This document shows, piece by piece, positions 45,190 through 57,854 of a stretch of 64,000 nucleotides of DNA; positions within the stretch are counted from its first letter, which is position 1; each line of letters starts with the position of its first letter. The stretch comes from Rhizophagus irregularis (lineage: Eukaryota > Glomeromycota > Glomeromycetes > Glomerales > Glomeraceae). The stretch is taken from positions 1,118,501 to 1,182,500 of the forward strand of contig NC_089447.1 of NCBI RefSeq assembly GCF_026210795.1, given 5' to 3'. Position numbers and translations under genes: made by a program. The notes under the pieces are model-generated. The model was not told where the DNA came from, did no database searches, and saw only the letters and a list, made by a program, of their open reading frames with translations.

Positions 45190-47050
45190 TTAATGGTCCA
45201 TGAGGTGATCAAGTGATATTTCCATATCAGGCTTTTTTTCAAGTACTTTCATTTTACCAATTGCATCAATGATCGGTTTTGCAGGACAACCATCTGGTGC
45301 ATAATGTACAACGAAATCACCATTTATATATCGGGATGGGAAAGTATTAAAAGTACGATCATCTTGGTCTAAAAATAACGTCTAAAATTTAAACATTAGA
45401 TTAATCTTTTTAATTACGATAATAATAATGATAAAGCAAAAATTATAATTTTCAACTTACTCCAGGTGCCCATTCTGGTTCTTGCATAAGATCCCACATA
45501 GCACGTTGTTCATACATATGTCCCAAATAAAGATCTCTTCGCTTTTGTGTAAGTCTCAAAAAATCTCGACTCCATTCAGAATTTCTCATTATAAATACTC
45601 CAGCATTAATCATTTTATCGTTAACTGGTCTTGCAACAATCAAATGTTTCTTATCAAACTGTTCCTGTCCACCAGCTTTTTCAATAAATTGATCAATAAG
45701 TTTCTCAACCGTTATAGAATAATTCATGATTACAGTATCCATATCAAGCCAGAATATCCAGTCATAATGCGGAAGTACTTTTTCAATAGCATCAAATTTG
45801 CCCCAAACAGTTTTACGTAGTTTATAAGTTTGTTGAGCAAATTCGGCGGATCTTCCTACGAAAGAGTATCCATGTTTTTTAGCATAATCGCGTTTATTCT
45901 CACCCGTCAAACGAGCTGCGGGAAGCATACAAAGATTATCATAAACGAAACTGCTAGTTATTACAGCAATATTTAACTTATTTGGATCATTTCTAGGATG
46001 ACAAATTAAAGTTTTGGGGATGGAAAGATGCTCAAACAAATCCCTTATATCTTCTTCCAGGAATATATGACCAACAGCTATAGTTTTTTCAATTGAAACA
46101 TTTTCTACAGCGTTTGGAAATTCTATAATTCCAACGTCATCATTTACAAGATATAATCCGCTATCATCAGGATATGCTTGGTAATATTGGAAAGCTCGTG
46201 TAATCGTGTTTGTGAAGTTTGAGTCAATAACTTTAATACTATTTTTTGAGTCAATAATAGGAGCAACAGCATCACGACCAAGAATAATGGCCATGTCATC
46301 AGCATCTAACGTCATAAATGAACCCCAAACAAGTGTGCGTTTTTGAGTTTGTGTTAATATACTTCCGTGAATGGATGATTCTTCCAAGGCTTGTTGGAGC
46401 TTTTCAAGATTTATAAGAGTTTTGTCATTGATAATTACGAGATAATTATAAGTAATGCCTTGTTTGCCAAGATCTTGTGCCTATAATAATTAATTGTATA
46501 ATAAAAAAAAAAAAAATTTATCAATTAATAACCACGATTATTGATTATCATAATTATCAATAATTTTACATACCCATTGGAGAATGGATTCTTGAAATTT
46601 TTGACCGCTGATATTTGGAAATTCTTTAATGTCATCATATTCAACGAATTCGGCAGTAAAATCTCTTAATGTACCTTTGTCTACACTTTTATACGGTTTT
46701 ATTAAAAACTTATAATAAACGTTACCATCCTGGACCATACATGGTTCCAAATTATTCTTGATACCAAAAAATGCTTCTCTTAAAAACCTCCTTTGACGTA
46801 TATCACCTACTGTTGAAGCAATCGCAAACAATAAATTATAATGTCCTGAAGTGTTTGGAGCTCCGTCATCGCTACCTACGAAGGGTTTGTTCTTTTTCTC
46901 ATCAGGAGAAACTTGAGAAGGTAAGTCTAGAATTTCGTCATTAAAAGTAAAGTCTTGAACTACATAGGGTGAAGACAGCAGAAAAATAAGAAATGCTATA
47001 AGAAATGCCGCTACGTATATGTTTATTTTACGAAAGTGATATACGGGCAT
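45190..47050 (-). CDS. Two-domain glycosyltransferase: GT31-like plus GT34 (Gma12/Mnn10)
   Basis: Type II Golgi membrane protein with a short cytoplasmic tail, then INIYVAAFLIAFLIFLLSS (residues 9-27). The first lumenal domain resembles GT31 galactosyltransferases: LLFAIASTVGDIRQRRFLRE, FQESILQWAQDLGKQ, YLVIINDKTLINLEKL, and VWGSFMTLDADDMA. Its DxD site is degenerate (IND). The second is a clear GT34 alpha-galactosyl/mannosyl-transferase domain: AARLTGENKRDYAKKHGYSF, WGKFDAIEKVLPHYDWIFWL, then DMDT (metal-binding DxD), NDKMINAGVFIMRNS and GDFVVHYAPDGC. It probably builds galactomannan-type side chains on glycoproteins or wall polymers. The ORF is continuous through most of both domains, so this is a real fusion and not two genes. 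Confidence 0.85.
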
Positions 47051-47449
47051 CGTTACTGTCTTTATTTAACCCTATTTGATTAATTTGTTAAAAGGAAACG
47101 AGAAAAAAAAAATATTTTTTTAAAAGACCGTTGTCCGAACACAGTAACTTTAAATGTTTAACTTCTTTCATTTATAAATAGGCAATCCCTGCCGATGCAC
47201 AACTTTAATATTTTGAGGACGTACTTAAATTAGGATTTTATTATGGTAATAAAATGGTAATAAAATAAAAATCAGAAAACGTGATAAGATCCAATAATAG
47301 ACAAGAAATAATTTTAGTTAAACGAGTTTAACGGAAAAAAGGTAATCCCGTATATACAGTAAATATAATAGTGATTATGAGTTCTAAGAATAATGTATTA
47401 TTGTATAAAAAAAAAATTTAGATGTTATATGTGCTACGTATCTTCAACG
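47051..47449. promoter_or_regulatory. Divergent promoter region, GT34 fusion / ataxin-10
   Basis: A 399-bp spacer between divergent starts. If the upstream in-frame ATG at 47393 is used for the ataxin-10 gene, it shrinks to 342 bp. Confidence 0.4.
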
Positions 47450-49575
47450 ATGGATTTTACAAATTCTAGTTTAATTATTCAACGATTAGAAAATTGTTCT
47501 AATGATCCTTTAAATAATTTAGATAATATAGTGAATCATTTGAAGCGGATTATTTATGCAACTCAAAGTAATTTAGCGTATAGGTGAATTAATTAATATC
47601 CATAAATATTAACATCGATTATTATTAATTGATATTTCGTTCCTTAGAGAGACTTTAGGACAAGAATCTCAGTTCTGGATAGTTACAACAAAACTTTGGG
47701 ACTGGACAAGTGAAAGGTTGTTAAAAGACGAACTTTCCGTTTTGCCTATAATATCAGAGTTAGTTCGACTTTTTCGGAATATTGTAGCAGCAGTTTTAGA
47801 AAATCAAAATCAAGCCTTGTATGTCTTGCTTTCAATTTTATAATAAAATTTAAATTTAATTATTAAATTATACTTTCTCTAAGGAACCAAAAATGGAATG
47901 AAATTACAGAGAAAATTTTATGGTATTCCATGCTAAAATTTGATGATAATAGATGTATGTATAAGAAAATAGATCAAAATTTTATTATTGGATTGACAAT
48001 AATTTGAATTTGGCGTAAAGTCGTTCCGATATTAAGGTTTGGATCGCAAGCATTATCCAATGTTATAACAGGGAACGTTGATGCTCAGGAAATTATTTGG
48101 TCAGATTTTATGAATCGAACTGAACCTAATGATATTTTAAGGTATTGAATAAATAATCTTGTACATATCAAATAATTTCAAGAAATCTCTTATACAAGTG
48201 ACTTGTTATAATATACAGTACGCTTGTTAATTGTGAAGACTGTGTTGTGTTAACGAGTGTTTTAGTCCTCGTGTATAATTGCATACATGAAAACGAATTC
48301 CGAAGGTAAAACTATAAATAAGATCTATTTCTTCATAATAAAATGTTAACTAAAATTCTTCTTTTTCTTGAAGTAAGACTTTAATCGAGTCACATTCGGG
48401 CATACGTTTTTTAAAACTTTTATTAGAGCGCGCAGATACTCTCCTTGAAGATGAAAGTTCCCAAAATTTTGAACTAATGTATTGTCATTTTTTTTTGAAT
48501 TGCAAAAGAATTAGTATTTATGAACTCAGTTATAAATCATTATTATATACAGGTACGCATTAATTTCACGTTTAATAGACTTTGGTTTTTTCCCATCACT
48601 TTATGATTCATTAAATCACCCATCAATGTAAGAATCAAATTTAATTATAATACTTTGAGAATAACAACGTTCTTAGATCATATTTTCTTATATTTTTAGA
48701 CAGGTTCCAACACGACACCAAATTATACTTCTAAAAATTCTTGATTCGGGTTTTTTTTCATCATCCTTAAAGATCAATGAAACTTCTATTTCCTTATGCA
48801 CTCGTATCGTAAAAGGCTTCAACTCAATTTGCCCTCGAGTAATATACATAATGCAACAAGCTGAGAATAATTCCGTAGTGATGGAGAATTCTCATTTATT
48901 ATATACCGCATTAGTATTATTTCTGCAATGCATTGGAAAATTGAGTCAGGAAGGAGATAGAGAAATGTGCGAGTGTTTGTTTAAAGAAGGGATTATAACT
49001 TCTAGTATTTGTAAGTTTATTTATTTATATTATTTATATAAAAAAAATTAATATAAAGTTTCTATTTAATATTCTGTTAGCACTTTTGTTTCAAGCAGAC
49101 AAGACACTTCCACGTATGACTAACGCAACAACCCTTGTGACACAAACACATCAGCAGGCCTCTTCGGATTTCAAATTTGTCAAAAGAGACATTGTCAAAA
49201 TAATAGGAAATATGGCTTATGAAAACAAGATCGTTCAAGATGAAGTTCGTGAGTTAGGTGGAATTCCTTTAATATTAAATCAATGCAATATTGATGACAA
49301 TAATCCATGTGAGAATCATAGTTTAGAATATTTCATTATCTTTTAAAATTCTCATTAAACAATGTATGCACATTATAGATATTCGGGAATATGCAATCTT
49401 TGCTTTACGAAATCTTTTAATTAATAATCCCGAGAATCAAAAACTTGTTGAACAGCTTACACCAATCGAAACAGTACAACATCCGGCCCTACAAGATGTT
49501 GGTATTATGACAGAACTTGGACAAGATGGAAAAATAAAATTTTCGATTGACCCATCAAAAAATGGCCGAAAATAA
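47450..49575 (+). CDS. ATXN10: Ataxin-10 family ARM-repeat protein
   Basis: Helical repeat protein; animal ataxin-10 acts in cytokinesis and O-GlcNAc transferase binding, and the fungal role is unclear. About nine exons read in frame from MDFTNSSLIIQRLENCS through RNIVAAVLENQNQAL, VVPILRFGSQALSNVI, TSVLVLVYNCIHEN, LISRLIDFGFFPSLYD and IILLKILDSGFF. The conserved C-terminal ataxin-10 domain follows: FKFVKRDIVKIIGNMAYENK, VQDEVRELGGIPLILNQCN, DDNNP and DIREYAIFALRNLLINNPEN. The stop is at 49573-49575. The start is uncertain, with an in-frame ATG at 47393 adding 19 residues. It is convergent with DAP1, 96 bp between stops. Confidence 0.85.
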
Positions 49576-49671
49576 AATTATTATATTATATATAGGGTTT
49601 TGTCAAAAAAAAAATGTAACAAATACTGATTTGATATTAAATATTAGATAAAGTTACTTGATTACCAACTA

Positions 49672-50228
49672 TTATGAACTATATTGTGGTTCGTTTACTA
49701 GTTTCCCTACATATTCATATTTTGATGCAAAATGACTATGCCATTCTTTAAGACTATTTAATTCTTCCGAATCCAAATCTTCCAAAGTGTCGAGAGGTTG
49801 ATCAATTGGAGTAAGTACATCCATCTCAAAAGAATTTTTAGCTAATCCACGAGAAGCATCACGTCCAGCAAAATTTCCGTAAGGGCCGTCTATAGAAAAT
49901 CTGTTAATATCAAAATGTTTATGAAAAATTTATAAATATTGAAATTGTATATACCTGGACCATAAAAGTTGCGCCCCCTAGATACATCATAGACTTTACC
50001 ACAAACGCCCATGTAAATTTTTGTTTGTGGAGTTCTTCCGTCGTATTCCCTTAGCTGTTTTGGTGTATATTCTCTGAAGATAGTTGTCTCGGGATGTTTT
50101 GCAATTGGTAATTGATAAGGTGGCGGTGTAAAATAAGAATAAACGACATAAATAAGAAAACTTGAAAGAAACCAGTTTAGAGGGTTTTCTTGAAGCTGAG
50201 TTAATAGTGATTCAGTAAGTGTTGTCAT
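49672..50228 (-). CDS. DAP1: Dap1/PGRMC-type haem-binding cytochrome b5-like protein
   Basis: ER membrane haem protein that stimulates cytochrome P450 enzymes, notably Erg11 in ergosterol synthesis. It starts at ATG 50228 (MTTLTESLLTQLQENP), with one transmembrane helix (WFLSSFLIYVVYSYF). The b5-like domain is FREYTPKQLREYDG, IYMGVCGKVYDVSRGRNFYG, DGPYGNFAGRDASRGLAK and LKEWHSHFASKYEYVGKL. The Tyr residues used for haem ligation in PGRMC are present in place of the b5 histidines. An in-frame upstream ATG at 50321 is less likely because it would add a second hydrophobic stretch. Two coding exons are seen. It sits head-to-head with IRE1, another ER membrane protein. Confidence 0.92.
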
Positions 50229-50939
50229 TTTACAATTTAGAAATTTAAAAATTGTTTGTCTTACAAAAAGAGAGGAATAGGCAAATTTTATACTGAACAG
50301 CCAGTTTGTTAGTAAATCCATAAAATTAGTGATAAAAAAAAGATTCTAAGCAGCTAAGCCATTTATAACGATATGGATATTATGATTTAAAAAAAAAAGG
50401 GTTAGGCTTTTGCTTTTATAGTGGTTCCTGTAACGCCCCAAGCAATAATGAAATTATTCGTCTAAATATAGCTAAGAGTTGCATATATCCACTTTTCACT
50501 ATAATTGTTAATTTTATCAAGATAATTTTTTTAATTAACATTTATTATTTTCAATAAAAATACTTTTTCTAAATTCTTTATAAAGTAAAGATAACAATTG
50601 ATTTTCCTTAACAATAATTTAAAACTATCACATTCGTGTTTATATCACTATTATATATGATAATTTTATTGAAAATCTGTGCATAAATAATATATTGACA
50701 AATTAAACATAACCCTTTACAGTTTTATATAAATATAAACAAACGTTAAAAAAAAAGAAACTCTATCGACCGTAACAATAAAGTTTCAAAATTAAAAATT
50801 GGTTTCTTTTTTTTTACCTAAAACTGAACTTTCAGGTCTTTTCCCGATATTTTTAGTAAATTTTTATTTCCGTAATAAATTTTTTTTTTTAAATCCGAAT
50901 GAGACTTGCAGCCGATTAAGACTTATAGGAAACAACAAT
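50229..50939. promoter_or_regulatory. Divergent region between DAP1 and IRE1
   Basis: 711 bp upstream of both genes. The reading frame of IRE1 is open upstream to about 50799 but lacks an ATG. No defined motif is assigned. Confidence 0.4.
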
Positions 50940-53900
50940 ATGAGACTGCGCAGATTTGCTTTCACTCCTGTGTGCTCATTTTTATTGTGGGCGCTTATCA
51001 TTTGCTTTTTCCTTGTTTTTCCTTATGCTAAGTCCCGGCTTGACTCTAAGGAACTTATACAACTTCGAACACCTTTTTACAAACGTATAGTTGGAGTCAA
51101 TGCTCTTCCTCCTAAACTTAATCTAAGCCCCATTAATTTAGTGCTAATTTCAACACTGGATGGCAACCTGCACGGTGTCGACCGGTATACTGGTCAAGTT
51201 TTGTGGAGTCTAGAAGGTGTCGCGGATGGTTCTCTTATTAGAACGTATACGCGTTCTTCGTCTTCTAAACAGCAAAATGTCACAAGTAATAAGGAAGAAA
51301 ATACCAACATTATGGGGGATAAAGAGAATGATGTCAATATTGACATGAGTTCTCAGAAACAGAAACAGGATCAAAATTATTCCGGGGATCTACATGATGA
51401 TTCTCAACTCACAAAATTAAAGGATGATGTTGAAGAAGATGATGATTCTGATCGAGAAATTACTTACATTATTGAACCAACCAATGATGGTACATTATAC
51501 TTATTTTCTCCAAAGACTGGTCTGCAGGTAAATGAATTCCCGATAATATTCTATTATTATTAGATCTTTACTACTTTATTTTGTTTGAACTATTTCCTGG
51601 AATACTCTTATTGTTATTTTGAAGGATATCTAAGGTTTACATTTTTATTATTAAGACATTATTATTGAATGACTGTTAATTAAACGAAAAATAGAAATTT
51701 CCATATACCGTTAAACAACTCGTTATGACTTCACCATTTCGCTCTGCTGATGGTAAAATATTCATTGTTGGTAGTAAATCAACAAAATTCTTTGCCATTG
51801 ATCCTACTACCGGAAAAATACTTCAATTTTTCAGTAGTGACGGTGATGAGAATGAATGTCCATCTATGGGGTCATTGCTTAGAGACGCTATATTTATAGG
51901 AGTTAATGGTAATTATATAACGTTATAATATAAAACATAATAACAATTGGATTATATACAAACTTTCATGTTTAATTTATTAAATAGCGTATAAAATATC
52001 TATCTTTGAACGTGGCGTATTGAAATGGAACACTACTTATACCGAATATGTACCACATAGTTTTGATACAAACATCGAGCATTTGCACAAAACGTCACCC
52101 GATGGCCTTTATATTGCATCAACTCATAATGGAGAAGTTCTTTCTACGGATTCTTCATCTGGTAATTTTCATTTAATTTCGATTTTATTTACGATTAATC
52201 TCTTTTTTTTTAAAAAAAAAATATCAGTTAACCGTTTATGAATAAATTCTCTCTCTTTATAAGGTCAACATGCTTGGTATCATAAATTTCCTTCTCCGGC
52301 TGTTAATGTGTTTGACGTATTGGCATCAAAAGACCTACCAAGTGGTTTACATATTGTAAGGCAACCACGACCTTCTATCAAATACCATGAACATTTAAAA
52401 AAGTTACACCCTCCTCCCCAATTAGCCGCATATATTGGTGACATTGACGGCACATTATTTGCCATGTCTGTTGAGAATTATCCATTGACACAATTCATCG
52501 CTGACTCTATATGGTTCGATTATTATAACAAAAGGATTTCTAGTGATAAAGAATCGCAAGAAAATAGAGCACGTTGCCGTCCTGGATCCAGTATATATCC
52601 AGCATGTTTAATTGGGAAGCATAATTTGGTTATTGGAGAACAACGTCCAAGCATTGAAGGCCCTCGTACCGAAAAAAGCCGTAATAATTTCATATTAGAA
52701 CCAGGAGCAAGATCTATAGCGCAAATTAGTTTTTCTTGGGCCTTGTTTTTTATTGTCATTGCTTGTATTATATATTGGAATAAAACACAAAAGAATGGAA
52801 ATAGACCTTTCTTCGAAAAAAATTTGCTATCTTTTTTAGAGTTTAAAACACAAACCGCTAACGATGGTGTTCCTATAAATAATGGGATGAAAGAAATCTT
52901 TAACACAAAGAATAATAACAAGAAAGAAATTGGAAAGAAGAAAAAGAAAAATAATAAAAATCCAACTGTAAATACTAAAAAAGTCGAGTTAAAAGATGAG
53001 GAAAAAGGAAAAGTTTCTTCCACAAAAGTTCAATTTGCTAAAGAGGTATTACAAAAAACAGAAGTACCTGCGGATATTCCACTTATAAATTCGTCACCAA
53101 CTATAAGTGTTGTCACTTCACCTGAACAAAATAATAATGTTATTGCCAACGCTAATGGCGAAATGAAATTGAATTCGTTGGTGGTATCTGATACAATTTT
53201 AGGTAATAATTAAGGTATTTATTAAACTTTTTTTTTTTGTGAAGATGATTATTGACTATCTCTTTCCTATTAAATAGGATACGGGAGTCATGGTACAATT
53301 GTATATAAAGGAACATTTGAAGGGCGTGATGTTGCAGTTAAACGGTTGTTACTTGATTTTTATGATATAGCGCACCATGAAGTGTCACTTCTTCAAGAAA
53401 GTGACGATCATCCAAATGTAATTAGATATTATTGTAAAGAACAATGTGATAGGTTTCTATACATCGCTCTTGAACTTTGTCCGGCATCATTATACGATTT
53501 AGTTGAAAGAGGCTCAACATTTCAGTATGCAGATTTGTTGACAACATTACATCCTTCTAAAATTCTTTATCAAATTGTTGCTGGTTTACATCATTTACAT
53601 TCAATGAAAATTGTACATCGAGATATAAAACCACAGAACATTTTAATAGCACCATCAAAGCATAAAAAATTTTCCAAAAAAGATGGAGTTATTCAACAAA
53701 CCTCTTCCGTGAGGGTATTAATTTCAGATTTCGGATTATGTAAAAAGTTGGAGGGAGATTCTAGTAGTTTTCATAATACAACAAACAATGCAGGTGGTAC
53801 TATTGGTTGGCGAGCACCGGAATTGCTGTCATCATCGGTTCCACCATCCCCGGATGGAAATAATAATATTATTGAATCAGTTTGGACATCTGTAGATCGA

Positions 53901-54798
53901 TTAAATGATAATTCATTTACTTCATCATCTACAGGATCAGAATATGATAATGGACAGCCACGTAGAGTTACAAAAGCAATAGATATTTTTTCGGCAGGAT
54001 GTTTATTTTACTATGTATTATCAGGAGGAGATCATCCGTTTGGAGATCGTTATTCTAGAGAAATTAATATTTTAAAAGGAGTTTACGAATTATCAAAATT
54101 GGACGGAATGGGGGAGGAAGGTATTGAGGCGAAAGATTTAATAATGAGAATGATAGAACGAGATCCCAAAAAACGGTATGTCATATTTAATTTAGATGTA
54201 TAACAAAATAATAATTTGATAAATTTTTAAAAATATATTTTGTTTTTAGACCAAAAGCGGAAATTGTTATGTTACATCCGTATTTCTGGTCACCGTCTAA
54301 GCGTCTTGGATTTCTTCAAGACGCGTCTGATCGGTTTGAAATAGAGGAAAGAGATCCTCCCTCACCATTGCTTCAACGATTAGAACAAGGTGCAGTTGAT
54401 ATTATAGGACCAGATTGGTATAAGCGAATTGATAGAATAGTAGTTGAAAATTTAGGAAAATATCGAAAATACGACGGTTCAAGAGTAAGAGATTTATTAA
54501 GAGCACTAAGAAATAAGGTTTTTATAATTTGTTTATATATAATTAATTATTTTAATTATTTTGAAAATTTCTCTATATTTATTTAATATTTACTAATTCT
54601 TTACAGAAACATCATTACCAAGATCTTCCTGATCATGTTAAAAGGTCCTTAGGTGAAATTCCGGATGGGTTTCTTTTCTATTTTACATCAAGATTTCCTC
54701 AGTTGATGCTACATGTATATTACGTGATTGCTGAATCGGAAACATTAAAAGATGAAAGCATGTTTAGACATTATTTTGAATTACCCGGAGAAGTTTAA
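50940..54798 (+). CDS. IRE1: Unfolded-protein-response sensor kinase/endoribonuclease Ire1
   Basis: ER transmembrane sensor that oligomerises on unfolded proteins and cleaves HAC1-type mRNA. It starts at ATG 50940 with a signal-anchor (FAFTPVCSFLLWALIICFFL). The lumenal beta-propeller-like domain has LISTLDGNLHGVDRYTGQVL, IIEPTNDGTLYLFSPKTG and YIASTHNGEVLSTD, interrupted by an acidic insert (about 51245-51455). A transmembrane helix (SWALFFIVIACIIYW) and a Lys-rich linker follow. The kinase domain has GYGSHGTIVYKG, VAVKRL, IVHRDIKPQN, ISDFGLCKKL and GTIGWRAPEL, with a Ser-rich insert after the activation segment. The C-terminal KEN RNase has YRKYDGSRVRDLLRALRNK, HHYQDLPDHV and PDGFLFYFTSRFPQLMLHVY. 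All catalytic motifs are present. The stop TAA is at 54796-54798. Confidence 0.95.
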
Positions 54799-55096
54799 TG
54801 ATTATTTTTAGTAGAGAAAATTTATAGCTATTAGATACGCGATAAATTTTATTTATCGTTTAAAATTTTGTAAAAAAAATTTTTATGTAATATATCAACC
54901 TCAAAAATATTAAAACAATAAAATCAATTTCAAATTAAATAATGATAAAAAATCATATTGGGTAACTTTGTAAAATTCCGAAGCAAATTTAATTAGTCGT
55001 TGTTACATGAACAGATTTTTTTATTTTTGACCCTTTTTCCACATATCATATCTGAGTCCAAAGTAATTAATTAAAGAAAAGAAAAGAAAAGATAAA

Positions 55097-56013
55097 CTAA
55101 TAGAAAGTTGAAGGACGTTTGGCCAAAAATGTAGTCTTCGATTTTTGTACACGATGAGGAAGAGGGAATTTGATATTAGGTTCAAGTAACTGTTTGATAT
55201 ATGGACGTCTCACCTAAAATAATAATATAAAAATAAGAAAAGAAATATATCAAAAGAATTACATAGGGAAAAAGTTATAGACGTTAATTACTTGGTTAGT
55301 CTTCAATTCTGCGACACGCATAATTTGAATTGAAGAAAATCGAGCACGATGACGGGCAGCCATATCTTGATCTAGTATTTTAAAAAGAAAGTAAAATTTT
55401 GTAAAGTAATCCTAAAATAAATTTATATTAAATGTGATAACTTACAACAGGAATGAACAGCATCAGTTCTAAATTAAAATTGAGAATAATGATATAGTTA
55501 GTATAAAAAAGATAAATTACATTTATTTATTGAATTAAAAAAAATATATATATATAACCTGGTCAATTCCCGATATTCTTTGTACATATTATGCGTGCCA
55601 GAACGGGAATCATACCGGAGCCATATACCGAAATTCTTAATTAGTAAAGGTCTCTTTTCAAAGATCTAAATCATATAATGTTATCTTAATCAATCGTTTA
55701 AAAAGTTTCTCTTGATTTTAAAAGATAATTAGTTAATATATACCTCATTGATGGATACAATTTCGCCAGCAGCTTTTTTCACTTTTTTGAGCTTTTTAAG
55801 AAAATACCAAAACCTACTCTTCGCAACAACTTCATTAGGGGCGAAAAGTCTCATACGATAAAGTCTTGGAATAGTGTCCTTTACATTTGGAAGTTTACGG
55901 CCAATTACTTGATATTCGTGCAACTATTAGTAAAGAAAAAAAAAAATGGAATACTTATTCCTAATAAAAATTATCGGTAAATGTTTATGTTATTATTAAC
56001 TTACTCTACCCAT
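55097..56013 (-). CDS. RPL20: Large-subunit ribosomal protein eL20 (L18a)
   Basis: Structural protein of the 60S subunit. The first coding exon is only 9 nt (56005-56013, Met-Gly-Arg). It is followed by [101 protein letters not shown] and [20 protein letters not shown], ending [11 protein letters not shown] at 55097. This is the universal eL20 sequence and order. Several small introns occur, typical of ribosomal protein genes in intron-rich fungi. It is divergent from ATP3, 182 bp apart. Confidence 0.95.
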
Positions 56014-56195
56014 ATTAGCGATGGATAATGGATGTAATGAAGAGAGAATCAAAAAAATTTTTTTCGATAAAATAATAATAATAATCACGTGAGTTAACAA
56101 AAAGATATTTGTGTAATGATGATAATCCAAAAAACTCGGCTCCATTAAAGGAATTCATTTTTTTTTTATTATTATTTATTTAAGAAAGGGACAAA
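56014..56195. promoter_or_regulatory. Bidirectional promoter, RPL20 / ATP3
   Basis: 182 bp shared by a cytosolic ribosomal protein gene and a mitochondrial ATP synthase gene, both highly expressed growth genes. It includes TCACGTGA near 56087 (CACGTG core) and a T-rich run before the ATP3 start. Confidence 0.55.
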
Positions 56196-57710
56196 ATGTT
56201 TACCCTTCGAGCTATTCGCCCTGTTGTGGTTAATACCACCCAGAGGTATGCATAAGTTGTATTTTTAGTATTATTTCCTTTAAAAAGAGACGTTCAATAA
56301 TGAATTGATAAGCATGAGGTCTTTTTTTTGAAAATAAAATAAAAAAATTTAAATATTAATTAAACAAATTGGGTGGTTAAAAACATTGGCTTCAGTATTG
56401 GTTATCAAAATCGTAATTATGCTACTCTAAAAGAAAGTAAGTGTGATATTACTAAATTTTTCTTTAAAAACAATTTACGAATAAATGATTAATTTAAGGT
56501 ATTTGATTAGTTCAATTACGGTTAAAATCGATTAACAGTATTGCAAAGGTCTCTCTCTTTTTTAATTAACAAAATTAAAAATCTCATGTTTGCATTGAAA
56601 TTTGAATTTGATATTTAATATTTGAATTTGAACTAAAATTAGATTACAAAATCTATGAAGATGATTGCATCGACAAAAATGACTCGGTATGTTTTCGAGT
56701 TTTTCAAAGCGATTTATTGAAAAGTGTGCTCCAATATATGTTTATTTATTCAATTATGTTAAATTTTAAGAGCTCAAAAGGCAATGGAAATTGCAAGAGT
56801 ATTTGGCACTACTCAAACTGGTGAGTATATGTATCTTTTATATTTTACTTTTACATTATAAAATTTTAAAATTAAACTAATTTAGTTTAATTTTATAGGA
56901 CTTTTCACTTATGCCGATACGAAACCAACAGAAGGAGGAAATACTTTAGTTATTACAGTTTCATCAGATAGAGGACTTTGTGGTGGCATTCATAGTAGCG
57001 TATCAAAACGATCAAAAAAATTTATTGAAGAGAATCCAAGTTCTCAGATAATTGTTTTAGGTGATAAGGCAAAAGGTCAACTTCAACGTACTGTACGCGA
57101 AAATATTAAACTTTCTTTTAATCAAATTGGGAGATCTATTCCAACTTATAATGAAGCAAGTTCCATTGCTGATACTATTTTGAAAGAAAAAATTGATTTT
57201 GATCAAGCTGCTATTATATATAATTATTTTATTTCCGTTATATCTTATGAAGCGAAAATTATTCCTGCTTTTTCTGTATCAACATTTGCGAAATCTGGTA
57301 AGACTTCAGAGTTTGCTAATCTGTTTACAAGATTTTCTTTTTTTTAAAAAAAAATGAAATTTTTTTTTTGCAGGCAATTTTGATTCTTATGAAGTCGAAG
57401 ATGATGTTTTAGAACATTTACAAGAATTTGCTTTTGCAAACTCAATTTATTGGGGTCTTGTTGAGGGTCATGCTGCTGAAATGGCTTCAAAACGAAGTGC
57501 TATGGAAAATGCTACCAAGAACGCTGGTGAAATCATTGAAAAACTTACAATGACTTATAATCGTGGTCGTCAAGCTGCTATTACTAATGAATTAGGTAAA
57601 TATAGAAATGATTATTTATCTGCACTTCTTTTTATTAATCCACAAATTTATACAAAATTTTCATTAATGCCTTTATAGTCGATATCATAACTGGAGCGTC
57701 TGCTCTTTGA
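56196..57710 (+). CDS. ATP3: Mitochondrial F1 ATP synthase subunit gamma
   Basis: Central rotor shaft of F1 in the mitochondrial matrix. It starts at ATG 56196 with a targeting peptide (MFTLRAIRPVVVNTTQRSIG and on to NRNYATLKEI). QLRLKSINSIAKITKSMKMI, ASTKMTRAQKAMEIARVFG, ITVSSDRGLCGGIHSSVSKR and IPAFSVSTFAKSG follow, then AMENATKNAGEIIEKLTMTY and NRGRQAAITNEL. The last coding exon is 57679-57710, giving VDIITGASAL then TGA. Reading through the last intron (57596-57678) would instead end at the TAG of its acceptor and lose the conserved C-terminal helix, so splicing is required. Confidence 0.95.
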
Positions 57711-57854
57711 TGAATCTATGGATTAATTATATATTAGAGATTTTGTAATACAATAAATTCTTTGTTTTTTTTAAAAAAAAATACAATTGGAGTTGTATTA
57801 GTTGTATTCTAATTGTAATGAAATTATTTACGCCATCATAATTATTATTAAATT

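Noticed and set aside
51230-53030. Minus-strand frames opposite IRE1 (for example 52523-53023)
   Set aside because: Shadows of a well supported gene; Phe/Leu-rich runs reflect the Lys/Glu-rich linker of IRE1.
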